The notes: generated by a model not told the origin, from the sequence alone. A stretch of 34,897 nt of DNA from an uncultured Eubacteriales bacterium (GCA_900539725.1 UQDI01000016.1:1-34897), one strand, 5' to 3'; positions 15,290 through 23,694 are shown, counted from the stretch's first letter. Numbers and translations are program-made.

Positions 15290-15318
15290 ACGAAGTGGCC
15301 CAGCCATTCTCAAGGCAT
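15290..15318 (-). repeat. Short dispersed element with GCCACTTCGT core, copy 2
   Basis: Follows the glutaredoxin terminator as copy 1 (11961-11996) follows another terminator, again starting ATGCC and ending GCCACTTCGT. Next to it lie hairpin CTTCGT/ACGAAG (15274-15295) and hairpin GGTGG/CCACC (about 15254-15267). Confidence 0.5.
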
Positions 15319-15323
15319 AAAAA

Positions 15324-15349
15324 AAGTATGCACCAAAAGGTACATACTT
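15324..15349 (-). terminator. Terminator of the glutaredoxin gene
   Basis: Eleven-pair stem (15324-15334 with 15339-15349, one wobble) with a 4-nt loop, followed on the minus strand by seven T. Confidence 0.85.
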
Positions 15350-15361
15350 CGTGTAAATATC

Positions 15362-15592
15362 TTAGTCTTCTAATGCTGCATCGATCTTAGCTTTGTCGAA
15401 GCCAAGTATCTTTTCATCGCCTATAATGATAACTGGAACGCCTGTGAAGCCCATCTTCATCATTTCCATCCTAGCGTCTTTATCTTCTGAGATGTTCTTT
15501 TCTGTGTACTTGATGTTTTTTCCGTCTAAGTACTCCTTTGCCATGTGGCAGAATGAACATGTAGTGCTTGTATAAATTGTAATGTCTTTCAT
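15362..15592 (-). CDS. Glutaredoxin-family protein (76 aa)
   Basis: Small cytosolic thiol-disulfide protein of the glutaredoxin/NrdH type. The redox motif is C12-S-F-C15 (TCSFCHMAKEYL), and the cis-Pro and glutathione-type loop are seen in GVPVIIIGDEKILGFD. The start at 15592 has a perfect AGGAGGGATATTA leader; the longer frame from 15643 adds 17 residues with no such signal. It lies just downstream of the arc operon but behind its terminator, and has its own terminator. Partner reductase unknown; NrdH usually serves class I ribonucleotide reductases, while the reductase here is class II. Confidence 0.88.
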   Translation of the reverse strand: MKDITIYTSTTCSFCHMAKEYLDGKNIKYTEKNISEDKDARMEMMKMGFTGVPVIIIGDEKILGFDKAKIDAALED

Positions 15593-15663
15593 TAATATCC
15601 CTCCTAAATTTTGTCTATCGATTGTCAATAGATATATACCCATGGCTAACTGTTTTAAAACAA

Positions 15664-15689
15664 AAAGAGCAGAAATTAATCTGCTCTTT
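15664..15689 (-). terminator. Terminator of the arcABC operon
   Basis: Perfect 10-bp stem AAAGAGCAGA (15664-15673) with TCTGCTCTTT (15680-15689), 6-nt loop, T-rich tail on the minus strand, 13 bp past the arcC stop. Confidence 0.85.
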
Positions 15690-15701
15690 GATATATTTCT
15701 A

Positions 15702-16604
15702 TTATTTAGAAATTATTGTTCCAGTTTTTCCTTCGATACCTTCGCCTGCTTTTTCAAGTGATGTGATTAAGCTGACTCTACCAGGTTTGGACTCTGCAAA
15801 CATGATTGCTGCTTCAACTTTTGGAAGCATGGATCCTTTTGCGAAGTGTCCTTCTTCTGAGTACTTTTTCATCTCATCTACTGTCACTTTATTAAGCTCT
15901 TCTTGGTTTTCTTTACCGAAGTTTATGGCAACTTTTTCAACTGCTGTTAATATGATTAGTTGATCTGCATCAACTATCTCAGCTAGTTTTTCTGAAGCGA
16001 AGTCTTTATCGATAACTGCTGCTACGCCTTTGTAGTCTTCGCCGTCTTCGATAACTGGGATTCCGCCGCCGCCAACTGTAATTACAACGTCTCCTGCTTC
16101 GATAAGATGACCGATTAGATCCTTTTCTACTACGTCAATAGGCTTTGGTGAAGCTATAACTTTTCTGTAGCCTCTACCTGCGTCTTCAACGTATGTGTCG
16201 CCTGTTGCGGCCATAAGCTTATCTGCTTCTTCTTTTGTATAGAATAGGCCAATAGGCTTAGTAGGGTTTTGGAATGCTTTGTCATCTTTATCTACTAAAA
16301 CTTGTGTGATAACTGTAGCTACGTTTTTCTTGATGCCTCTTCTCTTTAGTTCTGCCTTGATGGCATTTTGTAAGTGGTATCCAATGTAGCCTTGGCTCAT
16401 TGCGCCGCACTCTGCAAATGGCATATCGCCTTTGAATGCGTTGTTGATAAGGCCTACTTGAGGGCCATTGCCATGAGCGATGGTAACGTCGTTACCTTGT
16501 TCGATTAAGTCGACGATTGGTTTTGCTGTCTTCTTAACTAGTTCTTTTTGTTCTGCACAAGTTTTTCCTAGAGCGTTGCCTCCTAATGCAACTACTACCT
16601 TCAT
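15702..16604 (-). CDS. arcC: Carbamate kinase
   Basis: Last step of the arginine deiminase route: carbamoyl phosphate plus ADP gives ATP, CO2 and ammonia (EC 2.7.2.2). 300 residues of the amino acid kinase fold: VVALGGNALGKT at the N-terminus, IAHGNGPQVGL, GYIGYHLQNAI, the GGGGIPVIEDG loop, AAVIDKDFASEKLAE, and FAKGSMLPKVEAAIMF. All are intact. Starts 1 nt past the arcB stop and ends before a strong terminator, so it closes the arcABC operon. Confidence 0.97.
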   Translation of the reverse strand: MKVVVALGGNALGKTCAEQKELVKKTAKPIVDLIEQGNDVTIAHGNGPQVGLINNAFKGDMPFAECGAMSQGYIGYHLQNAIKAELKRRGIKKNVATVITQVLVDKDDKAFQNPTKPIGLFYTKEEADKLMAATGDTYVEDAGRGYRKVIASPKPIDVVEKDLIGHLIEAGDVVITVGGGGIPVIEDGEDYKGVAAVIDKDFASEKLAEIVDADQLIILTAVEKVAINFGKENQEELNKVTVDEMKKYSEEGHFAKGSMLPKVEAAIMFAESKPGRVSLITSLEKAGEGIEGKTGTIISK

Positions 16605-16605
16605 T

Positions 16606-17607
16606 CTATAGTTTTCCTATAGTGGCAACGATAACTGCCTTTATAGTGTGCATTCTGTTTTCAGCTTCGTCAAATACTCTTGAGTACTTGCTTCTGAATA
16701 CTTCGTCAGTAACTTCCATTTCTTTTAAGCCGTATTTTTCACCAATTTCAGCACCGATCTTAGTGTTAAGGTCGTGGAAGCTTGGTAGGCAGTGTAAGAA
16801 TATAACATGTTCGTTGCCTGTAGCTTTGATCATGTCCATATTTACTTGATATGGTTTAAGAAGTTTGATTCTTTCTTCGAATTTGTCTTCTTCACCCATT
16901 GATACCCAAACGTCTGTGTAGATAACGTCTGCGTCTTTAACTGCTTTCTTAACGTCTTCTTCGAATTCGATAGTTGCGCCTGTTTCTTTGGAAACTTCTT
17001 CCATTTCCTTAACAAGGTCTTTTGATGGCCATAGTTCCTTTGGAGCTAGGGCAACGAAGTGCATACCCATCTTAGCAGCGCCTATCATTAGGGAGTTACC
17101 CATGTTGTTTCTAGCGTCGCCTACGTAAACGAATTTGATTTCGTTAAATGGCTTTGGTACATATTCTTTAACTGTCATGAAGTCTGCTAGTATTTGTGTT
17201 GGGTGATAAAGGTCTGTTAAACCGTTCCAAACTGGTACGCCTGCGTGTTTAGCAAGTGTATCAACTGTTTCTTGTTTAAATCCTCTAAATTCGATACCAT
17301 CGTAGAATCTGCCTAATACTTTAGCAGTATCTTCGATTGATTCTTTCTTGCCCATTTGTGAGTCTTGTGAGCCTAAGAATGTAACTTGGCCACCTTCGTC
17401 CATACAAGCAACTTCGAATGAACATCTAGTTCTTGTACTAGTTTTTTCAAATAATAGTACGATATTTTTTCTTTCTAGTAAATCGCCTTTAATACCTGCT
17501 CTCTTCTTAGCTTTTAAGTCGCTAGCTAGGTTTAATAGGTAATGAATTTCATCTGGTGTAAAGTCTTTTAATGTGATGAAATTTCTTCCGTGTAAATTAA
17601 CTGCCAT
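16606..17607 (-). CDS. arcB: Ornithine carbamoyltransferase, catabolic
   Basis: Converts citrulline and phosphate to ornithine and carbamoyl phosphate (EC 2.1.3.3), the second step of the arginine deiminase route. 333 residues. The carbamoyl phosphate motif STRTRCSFE, HPTQILADF, the FVYVGDARNNMGNS hinge strand and the ornithine/HCLP motif (FLHCLPSFHD) are all present. The start has GGAGGTTAAAATTA before it and lies 32 nt behind arcA. Placement between arcA and arcC supports the catabolic role over the biosynthetic one. Confidence 0.97.
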   Translation of the reverse strand: MAVNLHGRNFITLKDFTPDEIHYLLNLASDLKAKKRAGIKGDLLERKNIVLLFEKTSTRTRCSFEVACMDEGGQVTFLGSQDSQMGKKESIEDTAKVLGRFYDGIEFRGFKQETVDTLAKHAGVPVWNGLTDLYHPTQILADFMTVKEYVPKPFNEIKFVYVGDARNNMGNSLMIGAAKMGMHFVALAPKELWPSKDLVKEMEEVSKETGATIEFEEDVKKAVKDADVIYTDVWVSMGEEDKFEERIKLLKPYQVNMDMIKATGNEHVIFLHCLPSFHDLNTKIGAEIGEKYGLKEMEVTDEVFRSKYSRVFDEAENRMHTIKAVIVATIGKL

Positions 17608-17639
17608 TAATTTTAACCTCCGTAATTTAGAATTTTTAA

Positions 17640-18863
17640 TTATTTAACGTCTTCTCTGTAAAGTGGCATAGACATACATCTTGGGCCGCCTCTACCTCTT
17701 GAAAGTTCATATGATGGCATTCTGTGTAATTTGATTCCTTCTTTTTCAAGTAAATCATTTGTTACTACGTTTCTGTCATATACTACAACTTCGCCTGGAG
17801 CGATTGCTAATGTGTTTGAACCGTCGTTCCATTGTTCTCTTTGAGCGTCAATTCCTAATCCGCCGCCGCATCTGATTAAATCAACTTTGTCTAAGCCTAG
17901 GTAGTGAGCTAGAACTTTGTCTAATGAGTTCTTTTCTTCAGTGATCTTAACTTTATCTCCGTCCTTAACCATTGAATAAACTACTAGAGGTCCTTCAATT
18001 TCTGGGTGGATAGTGAATTTGTCTTTGTCGATCATTGTGAATACTGTGTCAAGGTGCATGAATGCATGTGATTGAGGGATGTTAATTGCAAGAACTGTCT
18101 TGAATTCATCAGCTAGCAATACGTTTTCAGCTAGTTTTTGAAGTGCTGCTGCTTCAGTTCTTTGAGAGATACCAACTGCTAATACGTCTTTAGTAAGTAT
18201 AAGTTGGTCTCCACCTTCTGTGTGGAACTTATCTTCTCTGTCATACCATCTAGGTACGTCTACGCCCTTGAACATTTCGTGATGGTCGTAGATGTATTTA
18301 CCAAATAATGTTTCTCTTCTTCTAACATTTGACCACATCTTGTTTATGGCAACACCATGACCGATGTTTGCGAATGGGTCTCTTGTGAAGTAAGCGTTTG
18401 GCATTGGTACTGTTAAGAAATATCTGTCAGCGTCAGAGAAGTCAGCAAGTGTTTCTTTGCTTCTCTTAGTAAGCTCAGTCATTCTAGTACCAGCGATCAT
18501 CTTCATAACCATGTCCTTTTCAGACTTTTGTTGTAGCAGGATGTCTTTCATGATGTATCTTTCGTTTGGTGTGTGTAGGTCAGCTTCGTCTAAGAATTCT
18601 TCGATTAAGCTTTCCTTTAGGTTTTTGTCCTTAATTACATCAGCAACTAAGTCTTCTAGATAATAAACTTCGCAACCACTTTCTTTTAATATGTTTGCAA
18701 AGTAATCATGTTCCTTAAGTGCTTGATCCAAATAAGGTACTTCGTCAAAAAGTAATTCTTGCATAGTATCTGGTGATACGTTATTGATTTCTTCACCAGG
18801 TCTATGAAGGATAACTTTTCTAAGTTTACCAATTTCTGAATAAACTCTAACTCCTTTTTCCAT
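17640..18863 (-). CDS. arcA: Arginine deiminase
   Basis: Hydrolyses arginine to citrulline and ammonia (EC 3.5.3.6); first step of an ATP-yielding and acid-protective pathway. 407 residues, the usual length. Marks: GKLRKVILHRPG at the N-terminus, NAYFTRDPFANIGHG, FHTEGGDQLIL, the His of HLDTVFTMID, DGSNTLAIAPGEVVVYDRN, and the catalytic Cys in GGPRCMSMPLYRED near the C-terminus. It starts behind GGAGTGATTTT. The arginine-ornithine antiporter gene arcD is not in this window. Confidence 0.97.
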   Translation of the reverse strand: MEKGVRVYSEIGKLRKVILHRPGEEINNVSPDTMQELLFDEVPYLDQALKEHDYFANILKESGCEVYYLEDLVADVIKDKNLKESLIEEFLDEADLHTPNERYIMKDILLQQKSEKDMVMKMIAGTRMTELTKRSKETLADFSDADRYFLTVPMPNAYFTRDPFANIGHGVAINKMWSNVRRRETLFGKYIYDHHEMFKGVDVPRWYDREDKFHTEGGDQLILTKDVLAVGISQRTEAAALQKLAENVLLADEFKTVLAINIPQSHAFMHLDTVFTMIDKDKFTIHPEIEGPLVVYSMVKDGDKVKITEEKNSLDKVLAHYLGLDKVDLIRCGGGLGIDAQREQWNDGSNTLAIAPGEVVVYDRNVVTNDLLEKEGIKLHRMPSYELSRGRGGPRCMSMPLYREDVK

Positions 18864-18899
18864 AAAATCACTCCTTTTTTATTATTAGCTTACGCTTAT

Positions 18900-18928
18900 A
18901 TTCTATCACAATGGATATCTTTTTACAA
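18900..18928 (-). promoter_or_regulatory. Promoter of arcABC
   Basis: Minus strand -35 TTGTAA (18923-18928), 17-nt spacer, -10 TAGAAT (18900-18905). I looked for ArgR and CRP/FNR-type operators in this 289-bp divergent region and found only weak half-matches. Confidence 0.6.
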
Positions 18929-19079
18929 GAACTATTTACCCATTTCATTAATTAATTAAACTAAAACGATAGTGAATTTATTTTATAAGAATAGTCTTTA
19001 ATATACATATAAAATATGAAAGAAGTTTTAAAATTGTGCTATTGTTACTATTTTGTAAACATTATTTGCTTCAATTGAC

Positions 19080-19108
19080 TTGTAAAGAAAAAATTTATAT
19101 TGTATAAT
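19080..19108 (+). promoter_or_regulatory. Promoter of the thioredoxin-like lipoprotein operon
   Basis: -35 TTGTAA (19080-19085), 17-nt spacer, -10 TATAAT (19103-19108). The start ATG is at 19153. The rest of 18929-19079 is AT-rich with no gene. Confidence 0.65.
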
Positions 19109-19152
19109 TGTTTTGTAATTCGAAGAAATCATTTTAATTTATGGAGGGAAAA

Positions 19153-20283
19153 ATGAAAAATCTAAAAAAACTTTTAATTTTATTAATGATGACAAGCTTA
19201 TTCTTATTTAGCTGCAATAAGTCATCAGGAAACGATTACGTTGTTGATCAAAGTGAGATCAAATCAAATGAAGAAGACATGGACAAAGGCACTATCGCCA
19301 TCAAGACTAGCGGTGTTAAGTACACTTTAAACCCTGAAGTTTGGGGCAAGCCTTTCGAAAACATCCACGTTTACAACGAACTACTTGAAAAGAGAGACCA
19401 CGCTGGCGACGTCTACGGCGGCGTTAAATCAAGCTTTGCTAGTACTGAACAAGCAGATGCATACGCAAAACTACTTATGGATCAAACACTTAGTGAAGAA
19501 GATAAAAAAGCAGAACTTGATAAAGTTATCAATGAATTCTCTAAGATGTGGGCTATAAATGTTATAGCTGATGACAAGATGCCAAAGGACGACGAAGGCC
19601 TAAAGGCACTAACAGGCTTTGACAATAACGAAAAGCTAGCAAGCACTGACGGCTTCAACTACGTTTGGTCATACATGAACAAGGCTGAAGGACTTACAGG
19701 CGAAGATCAAGAGATCTACGACAAGCTATACGAAGACCTTGACAATGTTAAAAAATCTATCAAAGTAGCTAAACCACTTAGCGTTGACGGCGAATCAGGT
19801 GCAGCTGCAAAATTTGATTTCGATACAAAAGACATCTACGGCAAAGACTTCTCCGCTAAAGAATACCTAGCTGAACATGAATACACAATCTTGAACGTTT
19901 GGGGAACATTCTGCGGACCATGTAAAGCCGAAATGCCAGACCTAGCTAAAGTTTATGAAGAATACAAAGACAAAATCGGTTTCTTAGGCATTGTATCAGA
20001 CGTAGCGCCTGAAAAAGAAGGCATGAGCGAAGCAATGAAGCAAACACGTGAAGACGTTATCGCACTTGGCAAGAGAATCGTTGAAGACAAGGGCTGCGCT
20101 TATCCAAACCTAATCCCAACACAAGAAATGAACGACAAGTTCCTAGCAGCTGTAACAGGTTACCCAACAACATTCGTTCTTGATAAAGAAGGTAATATCG
20201 TTGGCTCACCTATCATCGGCGCTCAAAGCTACGAACAATTCAAAGAACTTTGCGAACAATTCGTTCCAAAAGAAATGAAATAA
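19153..20283 (+). CDS. Thioredoxin-like (TlpA-type) redox lipoprotein
   Basis: 376 residues from the ATG at 19153 behind GGAGGGAAAA; a start at 19141 is in frame but lies on the ribosome-binding site. Lipobox LFSC puts the lipid on Cys21, so the protein faces outward on the membrane. Residues 30-215 form a charged domain I do not recognise. Residues 225-376 are a TlpA/AhpC-type thioredoxin fold with the intact redox site FCGPC (CGPC at 254-257), GFLGIVSD, and the cis-Pro loop GYPTTFVLD. The next two genes follow at 1 nt and 4 nt, so it belongs with the CXXC peptide and the 4Fe-4S membrane protein. I infer that electrons pass from the membrane protein to this thioredoxin and on to an exported substrate. 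Confidence 0.9.
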   Translation: MKNLKKLLILLMMTSLFLFSCNKSSGNDYVVDQSEIKSNEEDMDKGTIAIKTSGVKYTLNPEVWGKPFENIHVYNELLEKRDHAGDVYGGVKSSFASTEQADAYAKLLMDQTLSEEDKKAELDKVINEFSKMWAINVIADDKMPKDDEGLKALTGFDNNEKLASTDGFNYVWSYMNKAEGLTGEDQEIYDKLYEDLDNVKKSIKVAKPLSVDGESGAAAKFDFDTKDIYGKDFSAKEYLAEHEYTILNVWGTFCGPCKAEMPDLAKVYEEYKDKIGFLGIVSDVAPEKEGMSEAMKQTREDVIALGKRIVEDKGCAYPNLIPTQEMNDKFLAAVTGYPTTFVLDKEGNIVGSPIIGAQSYEQFKELCEQFVPKEMK

Positions 20284-20284
20284 A

Positions 20285-20425
20285 ATGAAGAAGAAAAAAG
20301 CAACACAATATGTATTCTTAGCCATGGCCATAGCATTCTTGTTCATAGGCGTGAAAAGACTTGACTACTTGACAGTTTTTAAGAAAGCAGCCAACATCTG
20401 CTTTGAATGCATAGGACTGGGTTAG
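20285..20425 (+). CDS. CD1871A-type small membrane protein with C-terminal CXXC
   Basis: A 46-residue frame lies in the gap between its neighbours, 1 nt after the upstream stop and 4 nt before the next start. It has a Lys-rich start (MKKKKATQ), one membrane helix (about residues 9-24) and a C-terminal KAANICFECIGLG with a CFEC motif. I know this pattern (helix plus NIC.ECIG at the C-terminus) from the CD1871A family of clostridial small proteins, which occur beside 4Fe-4S membrane proteins. The family has no established function that I know of. Its place suggests a thiol relay between membrane and thioredoxin domain; that is inference. Confidence 0.85.
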   Translation: MKKKKATQYVFLAMAIAFLFIGVKRLDYLTVFKKAANICFECIGLG

Positions 20426-20429
20426 AATT

Positions 20430-21320
20430 ATGAAGATAGTTAAAAAATCAAAAAGATGGATGTCGCAAGTATTATTCTTCTTCGCATCCAATCCAATACT
20501 TCCAAATTATTTAAAAGGCAAAATATATCAAGGCGATTTGAAGAAGTACTGTGTACCAACACTGAACTGCTACTCATGCCCTGCTGCGCTTGGAGCCTGC
20601 CCCATAGGCTCCTTGCAAGCATCCATCGGCTCGCCCGCACACGCAATAGCTTTTTACGTACTAGGATTTTTATTCTTATTCGGAATACTTTTAGGTAGAT
20701 TCATCTGCGGCTTTTTATGCCCATTTGGACTAGTTCAAGACCTTTTATACAAGATCAAGACAAAGAAGCTTGTGATTAAACCAAAAGTCGCTAAGTACCT
20801 AAGCTACATAAAATACGTCGTGCTAGCAGTCTTTGTAATAGGCATGCCACTACTACTAAAGGATGATTATGGAATGAGTAACCCATACTTCTGTAAACTT
20901 ATATGCCCACAAGGCATACTAGAAGGAGGCCTTCCATTAATCGCTAAAAATGCAGATCTAAGAAGCATGCTAGGAACATTATTCTTTTCAAAACTTACTA
21001 TTTTAATAGTAGTTGTCCTAGTAAGTATATTCTCATACAGAGTCTTCTGCCGCTTCATCTGCCCACTAGGCGCTATATATGGCCTATTTAACAAGATAAG
21101 CTTCTATAACTTCTCCATCGACTCATCATGCATACATTGTAAAAAATGCGAGAAAGTTTGTAAGTTTGGCATAAAGACATACGAGAACCCAAATTCACCA
21201 GAGTGTATCAGGTGTAACGACTGCGTAAGACATTGCCCAGTAAATGCAATAAAAGTAAACCATCTATTCGGTCAAGTAGGCTGCAAAAGCTGCTCAAAGA
21301 AAGAAAATTTGACAAAGTAG
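20430..21320 (+). CDS. Polyferredoxin-like 4Fe-4S membrane protein (NapH/YccM type)
   Basis: 296 residues with about five membrane helices and many cysteine motifs: C41 to C57 (CYSCPAALGACP), RFICGFLCPFG, YFCKLICPQG, RVFCRFICPLGA, then two C-terminal 4Fe-4S ferredoxin clusters CIHCKKCEKVCKFGI and CIRCNDCVRHCPVNAI, and a last CKSC pair. This is the layout of NapH/CcoG-like proteins that move electrons across or along the membrane. Its partners in the operon are a CXXC peptide and a lipid-anchored thioredoxin, so it probably supplies reducing power to the outside. It has no strong ribosome-binding site and is likely coupled to the upstream small gene. Confidence 0.9.
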   Translation: MKIVKKSKRWMSQVLFFFASNPILPNYLKGKIYQGDLKKYCVPTLNCYSCPAALGACPIGSLQASIGSPAHAIAFYVLGFLFLFGILLGRFICGFLCPFGLVQDLLYKIKTKKLVIKPKVAKYLSYIKYVVLAVFVIGMPLLLKDDYGMSNPYFCKLICPQGILEGGLPLIAKNADLRSMLGTLFFSKLTILIVVVLVSIFSYRVFCRFICPLGAIYGLFNKISFYNFSIDSSCIHCKKCEKVCKFGIKTYENPNSPECIRCNDCVRHCPVNAIKVNHLFGQVGCKSCSKKENLTK

Positions 21321-21337
21321 CTGCTTTATTGTATAAT
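21309..21337 (+). promoter_or_regulatory. Consensus promoter of the marR gene
   Basis: TTGACA (21309-21314), 17-nt spacer and TATAAT (21332-21337), both hexamers perfect. The -35 lies in the last codons of the 4Fe-4S gene. A perfect promoter so close to its own gene fits autoregulation by the MarR protein. Confidence 0.85.
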
Positions 21338-21377
21338 AATATAATAATACTATTGTAAACACTTGAAGGAGGATACG

Positions 21378-21839
21378 ATGGACGAGATTATTCGTGATAT
21401 TGAACTATTCTTAAGGAGAGCCGACTTTGCAGTCAGAGTCGAAGGTAGAAAGGTTTTGTCAGAGATATCAGTGACACCACCACAATTCTCAGCACTTCAA
21501 TTTATAGTCAAAGAAAAAGACAATCCAATCAGCATAGGCGACTTAAGTAGATCCATGGGCCTTGCATTTTCAACCGTAACCGACCTTATCGATAGGATGG
21601 AAAAGCTAGGCTTTGTCGAAAGGCGCAAAGATGAACACGACAGAAGAGTCATACGCATCTACCCACTTGAAAAAGGTATAAACGTCTTGGACCAAGTAGT
21701 TGCTCACAGAGTTAACTTTGTTGAGAGCGTTATCGATGGCCACTACACAGACGAAGAGAAAGAGCACTTACAAAGAGAGCTGCAAAAGCTGTCAGAGCTG
21801 CTTAGAGAGAGCAAGAATAAATTAGAAAAGAAAAATTAA
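21378..21839 (+). CDS. MarR-family transcriptional regulator
   Basis: 153 residues from the ATG at 21378, which has GAAGGAGGATACG before it. The winged helix-turn-helix is clear: FSALQFIVKE, ISIGDLSRSMGLAFSTVTDLIDRMEKLGFVER in the helix-turn-helix, and the wing RKDEHDRRVIRIYPLEKG. It has no cysteine, so it cannot sense oxidants by thiol chemistry as OhrR does. It follows the redox operon and may control it and itself; ligand unknown. A terminator follows. Confidence 0.92.
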   Translation: MDEIIRDIELFLRRADFAVRVEGRKVLSEISVTPPQFSALQFIVKEKDNPISIGDLSRSMGLAFSTVTDLIDRMEKLGFVERRKDEHDRRVIRIYPLEKGINVLDQVVAHRVNFVESVIDGHYTDEEKEHLQRELQKLSELLRESKNKLEKKN

Positions 21840-21849
21840 TATTTACTTG

Positions 21850-21880
21850 AAGAGTCATGCGAGAGTGTGGCTCTTTTTTT
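21850..21880 (+). terminator. Terminator of the marR gene
   Basis: AAGAGTCA (21850-21857) with TGGCTCTT (21868-21875), one wobble, followed by T to 21880. Confidence 0.8.
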
Positions 21881-21900
21881 GCCTTGATTATGGCTGGAGA

Positions 21901-21954
21901 GCGATTTTACTATAGAAAGCAATTTTAATAGAGAAAGTGATTTTACTAGCTATA
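21901..21954. repeat. Three imperfect 18-bp tandem repeats
   Basis: Units at 21901, 21919 and 21937 follow the pattern GYRATTTTACTATAGAAA with one to three differences each. They lie between two convergent transcription units. No gene is seen in 21881-22070. Confidence 0.65.
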
Positions 21955-22026
21955 TTTATTTTACTTATTTTGCATTTTTGCTAGACTTAGTAATTTTGAT
22001 GAGATGAGAAAAATGATTATAGTGTC

Positions 22027-22056
22027 AAGACCATAAGCGTGGCAAGACCATAAGCG
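22027..22056. repeat. 13-bp direct repeat AAGACCATAAGCG
   Basis: Two perfect copies (22027-22039 and 22044-22056) are separated by 4 bp, next to the ABC operon terminator. Function unknown. Confidence 0.6.
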
Positions 22057-22070
22057 CAGGCAAATTAAAA

Positions 22071-22092
22071 GATCCCGAAAAAAATCGGGATC
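22071..22092 (-). terminator. Terminator of the ABC exporter operon
   Basis: Perfect stem GATCCCGA (22071-22078) with TCGGGATC (22085-22092), A/T loop, TTTTAATTT tail on the minus strand. Nearly identical to the terminator at 25453-25474. Confidence 0.8.
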
Positions 22093-23694
22093 CTATATAG
22101 ATATATTAAACTTAAAAACATTATCACCATTACTTATCAGTTCTTCATCATGAGATATTGTCAAAACTAGCTTTTCTTTAGATACTTTTTTTAATGTATC
22201 AATAATAATTTCTTTTGAGGCTCTATCCAAATGAGATGTCGGCTCATCTAATATAACTATGTCCTTGTCCATAGCTAGTGTGTACGCAAGCGATAGTCTC
22301 TGCCTTTGTCCTTCGGAAATTTGATTTTGCTCAATAAATTTATTTAGTAATTCATGATAATCACTAGCTTGAAATTCATCTGGGACTATTGCAACGCTCT
22401 TTAATATGTTTATCATCTCTTCTTCTGTTAAGCTAGCTCTAATATTTCTAAAAACTGTCTTCATGTCGCCGTCTATAATTGGCGAATCTTGCTGCATATA
22501 TGCAAGACAGTTCGAAATATAATTTCTTGAACACTCTCTGATATCTTTTCCATAAAGTTTTATTGTACCACTATAATCAATATTTTTATCTCCAAGTATC
22601 GCTTTAAAGAACGTTGTTTTGCCGATACCTTTTTCTCCGCTTATTATATACAAGCCATTATTAGAAATATTCATATCGCCCAGATAAAGTTCATGACTAC
22701 TTAGTTTTAGTTTTAAATCTTTAATCTCTAGTGCTGAGCCTGTCTTTTCAATGTATTCTTCAGATATTTCTTCATCTTTAATTCCTAAAAACATTTCTAT
22801 GCTTTTGTATGCTGCTTTCTTTTTTTCTAATTCTGCTATATAATCAACGGTATTTCTGAAAATACCCATAAAGCTTGTAATAGTTAGAAGAAGTGCCATT
22901 AGCTTTCCAAGTGTAATATCAATTTTCCAAAAATATATAATTATTATCGGTAGATATGTTTGTGCAAAACCTAAGATATATGGCATGAACATATATTTTA
23001 AGCTTGCCATATTTGCATCTTTAAAGGCTAGTTTATACTTTTTAAATCTTCTGTCATATTCTTCTTCATATTTTGTATCAGAGTATTTTGCCCTATCCAA
23101 AACTGTTTCATAGATATAATTATTGTATTCTTTAAGATTTTCGTTCTTTTCTAAAAGTTCATCTTCTTTTTTATATATTTTATCTTTAAAAATAAAGCTA
23201 TATGCTAAGAGTGAAAGCCCTATCACTACTAAGACCATCGCTATTTTGATATCTAAAGTGATGATGTAGGCTGCACTTCCTATACTTGCTGCAATGACTA
23301 ATAGATAATCCATGTATGAAGCAAACACAGAGATTACACTTTCTAAGTTGTCTGAAATAAGCGCGTAAAGTCTGTCTTTCTTAATATTTTCTTTAAATGC
23401 ATGGTCGGTCATGGATGAATATACATTAAATCTTAATTTTGTAGCGAGATTTTTATTATATAGCTTTACTAAGTATAGTAAAATCTGTCTTATAGCTGTC
23501 AAAGCAAGCATTAGTATGACAAGCAAGATAAATTCTTTTTTGATTCCTTTTTCAAAAATTAGTTTTACATGCTTATCAACTGTGTATTCAATTGTGTTAT
23601 TTATAGTCCATACGTAAAATATTTCATAGAAAAATACAAGTATAAATACTGCTATGGCTTTGATGCTTTTGCTAAGCTTATATATCATCTTCAT
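22093..23694 (-). CDS. ABC exporter half-transporter B (TM + ATPase)
   Basis: 533 residues from the ATG at 23694, with AAGGAGAGTCAAA before it and a 17-bp overlap with the upstream gene. The N-terminal 310 residues are a six-helix type I exporter domain; residues from about 325 are the ATPase: Walker A GEKGIGKTT, Q-loop YMQQDSP, signature ISEGQRQRLS (Ser-Glu-Gly in place of SGGQ), Walker B DIVILDEPTSHLD, and the switch His in TISHDEE. Paired with the next gene it would form a heterodimer. Substrate unknown; peptides or lipids are typical for such pairs. Confidence 0.88.
   Translation of the reverse strand: MKMIYKLSKSIKAIAVFILVFFYEIFYVWTINNTIEYTVDKHVKLIFEKGIKKEFILLVILMLALTAIRQILLYLVKLYNKNLATKLRFNVYSSMTDHAFKENIKKDRLYALISDNLESVISVFASYMDYLLVIAASIGSAAYIITLDIKIAMVLVVIGLSLLAYSFIFKDKIYKKEDELLEKNENLKEYNNYIYETVLDRAKYSDTKYEEEYDRRFKKYKLAFKDANMASLKYMFMPYILGFAQTYLPIIIIYFWKIDITLGKLMALLLTITSFMGIFRNTVDYIAELEKKKAAYKSIEMFLGIKDEEISEEYIEKTGSALEIKDLKLKLSSHELYLGDMNISNNGLYIISGEKGIGKTTFFKAILGDKNIDYSGTIKLYGKDIRECSRNYISNCLAYMQQDSPIIDGDMKTVFRNIRASLTEEEMINILKSVAIVPDEFQASDYHELLNKFIEQNQISEGQRQRLSLAYTLAMDKDIVILDEPTSHLDRASKEIIIDTLKKVSKEKLVLTISHDEELISNGDNVFKFNISI

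Noticed and set aside
18906..19079. ArgR or FNR operators in the arcA divergent region
   Set aside because: Only partial half-site matches in AT-rich DNA; not better than chance by eye.
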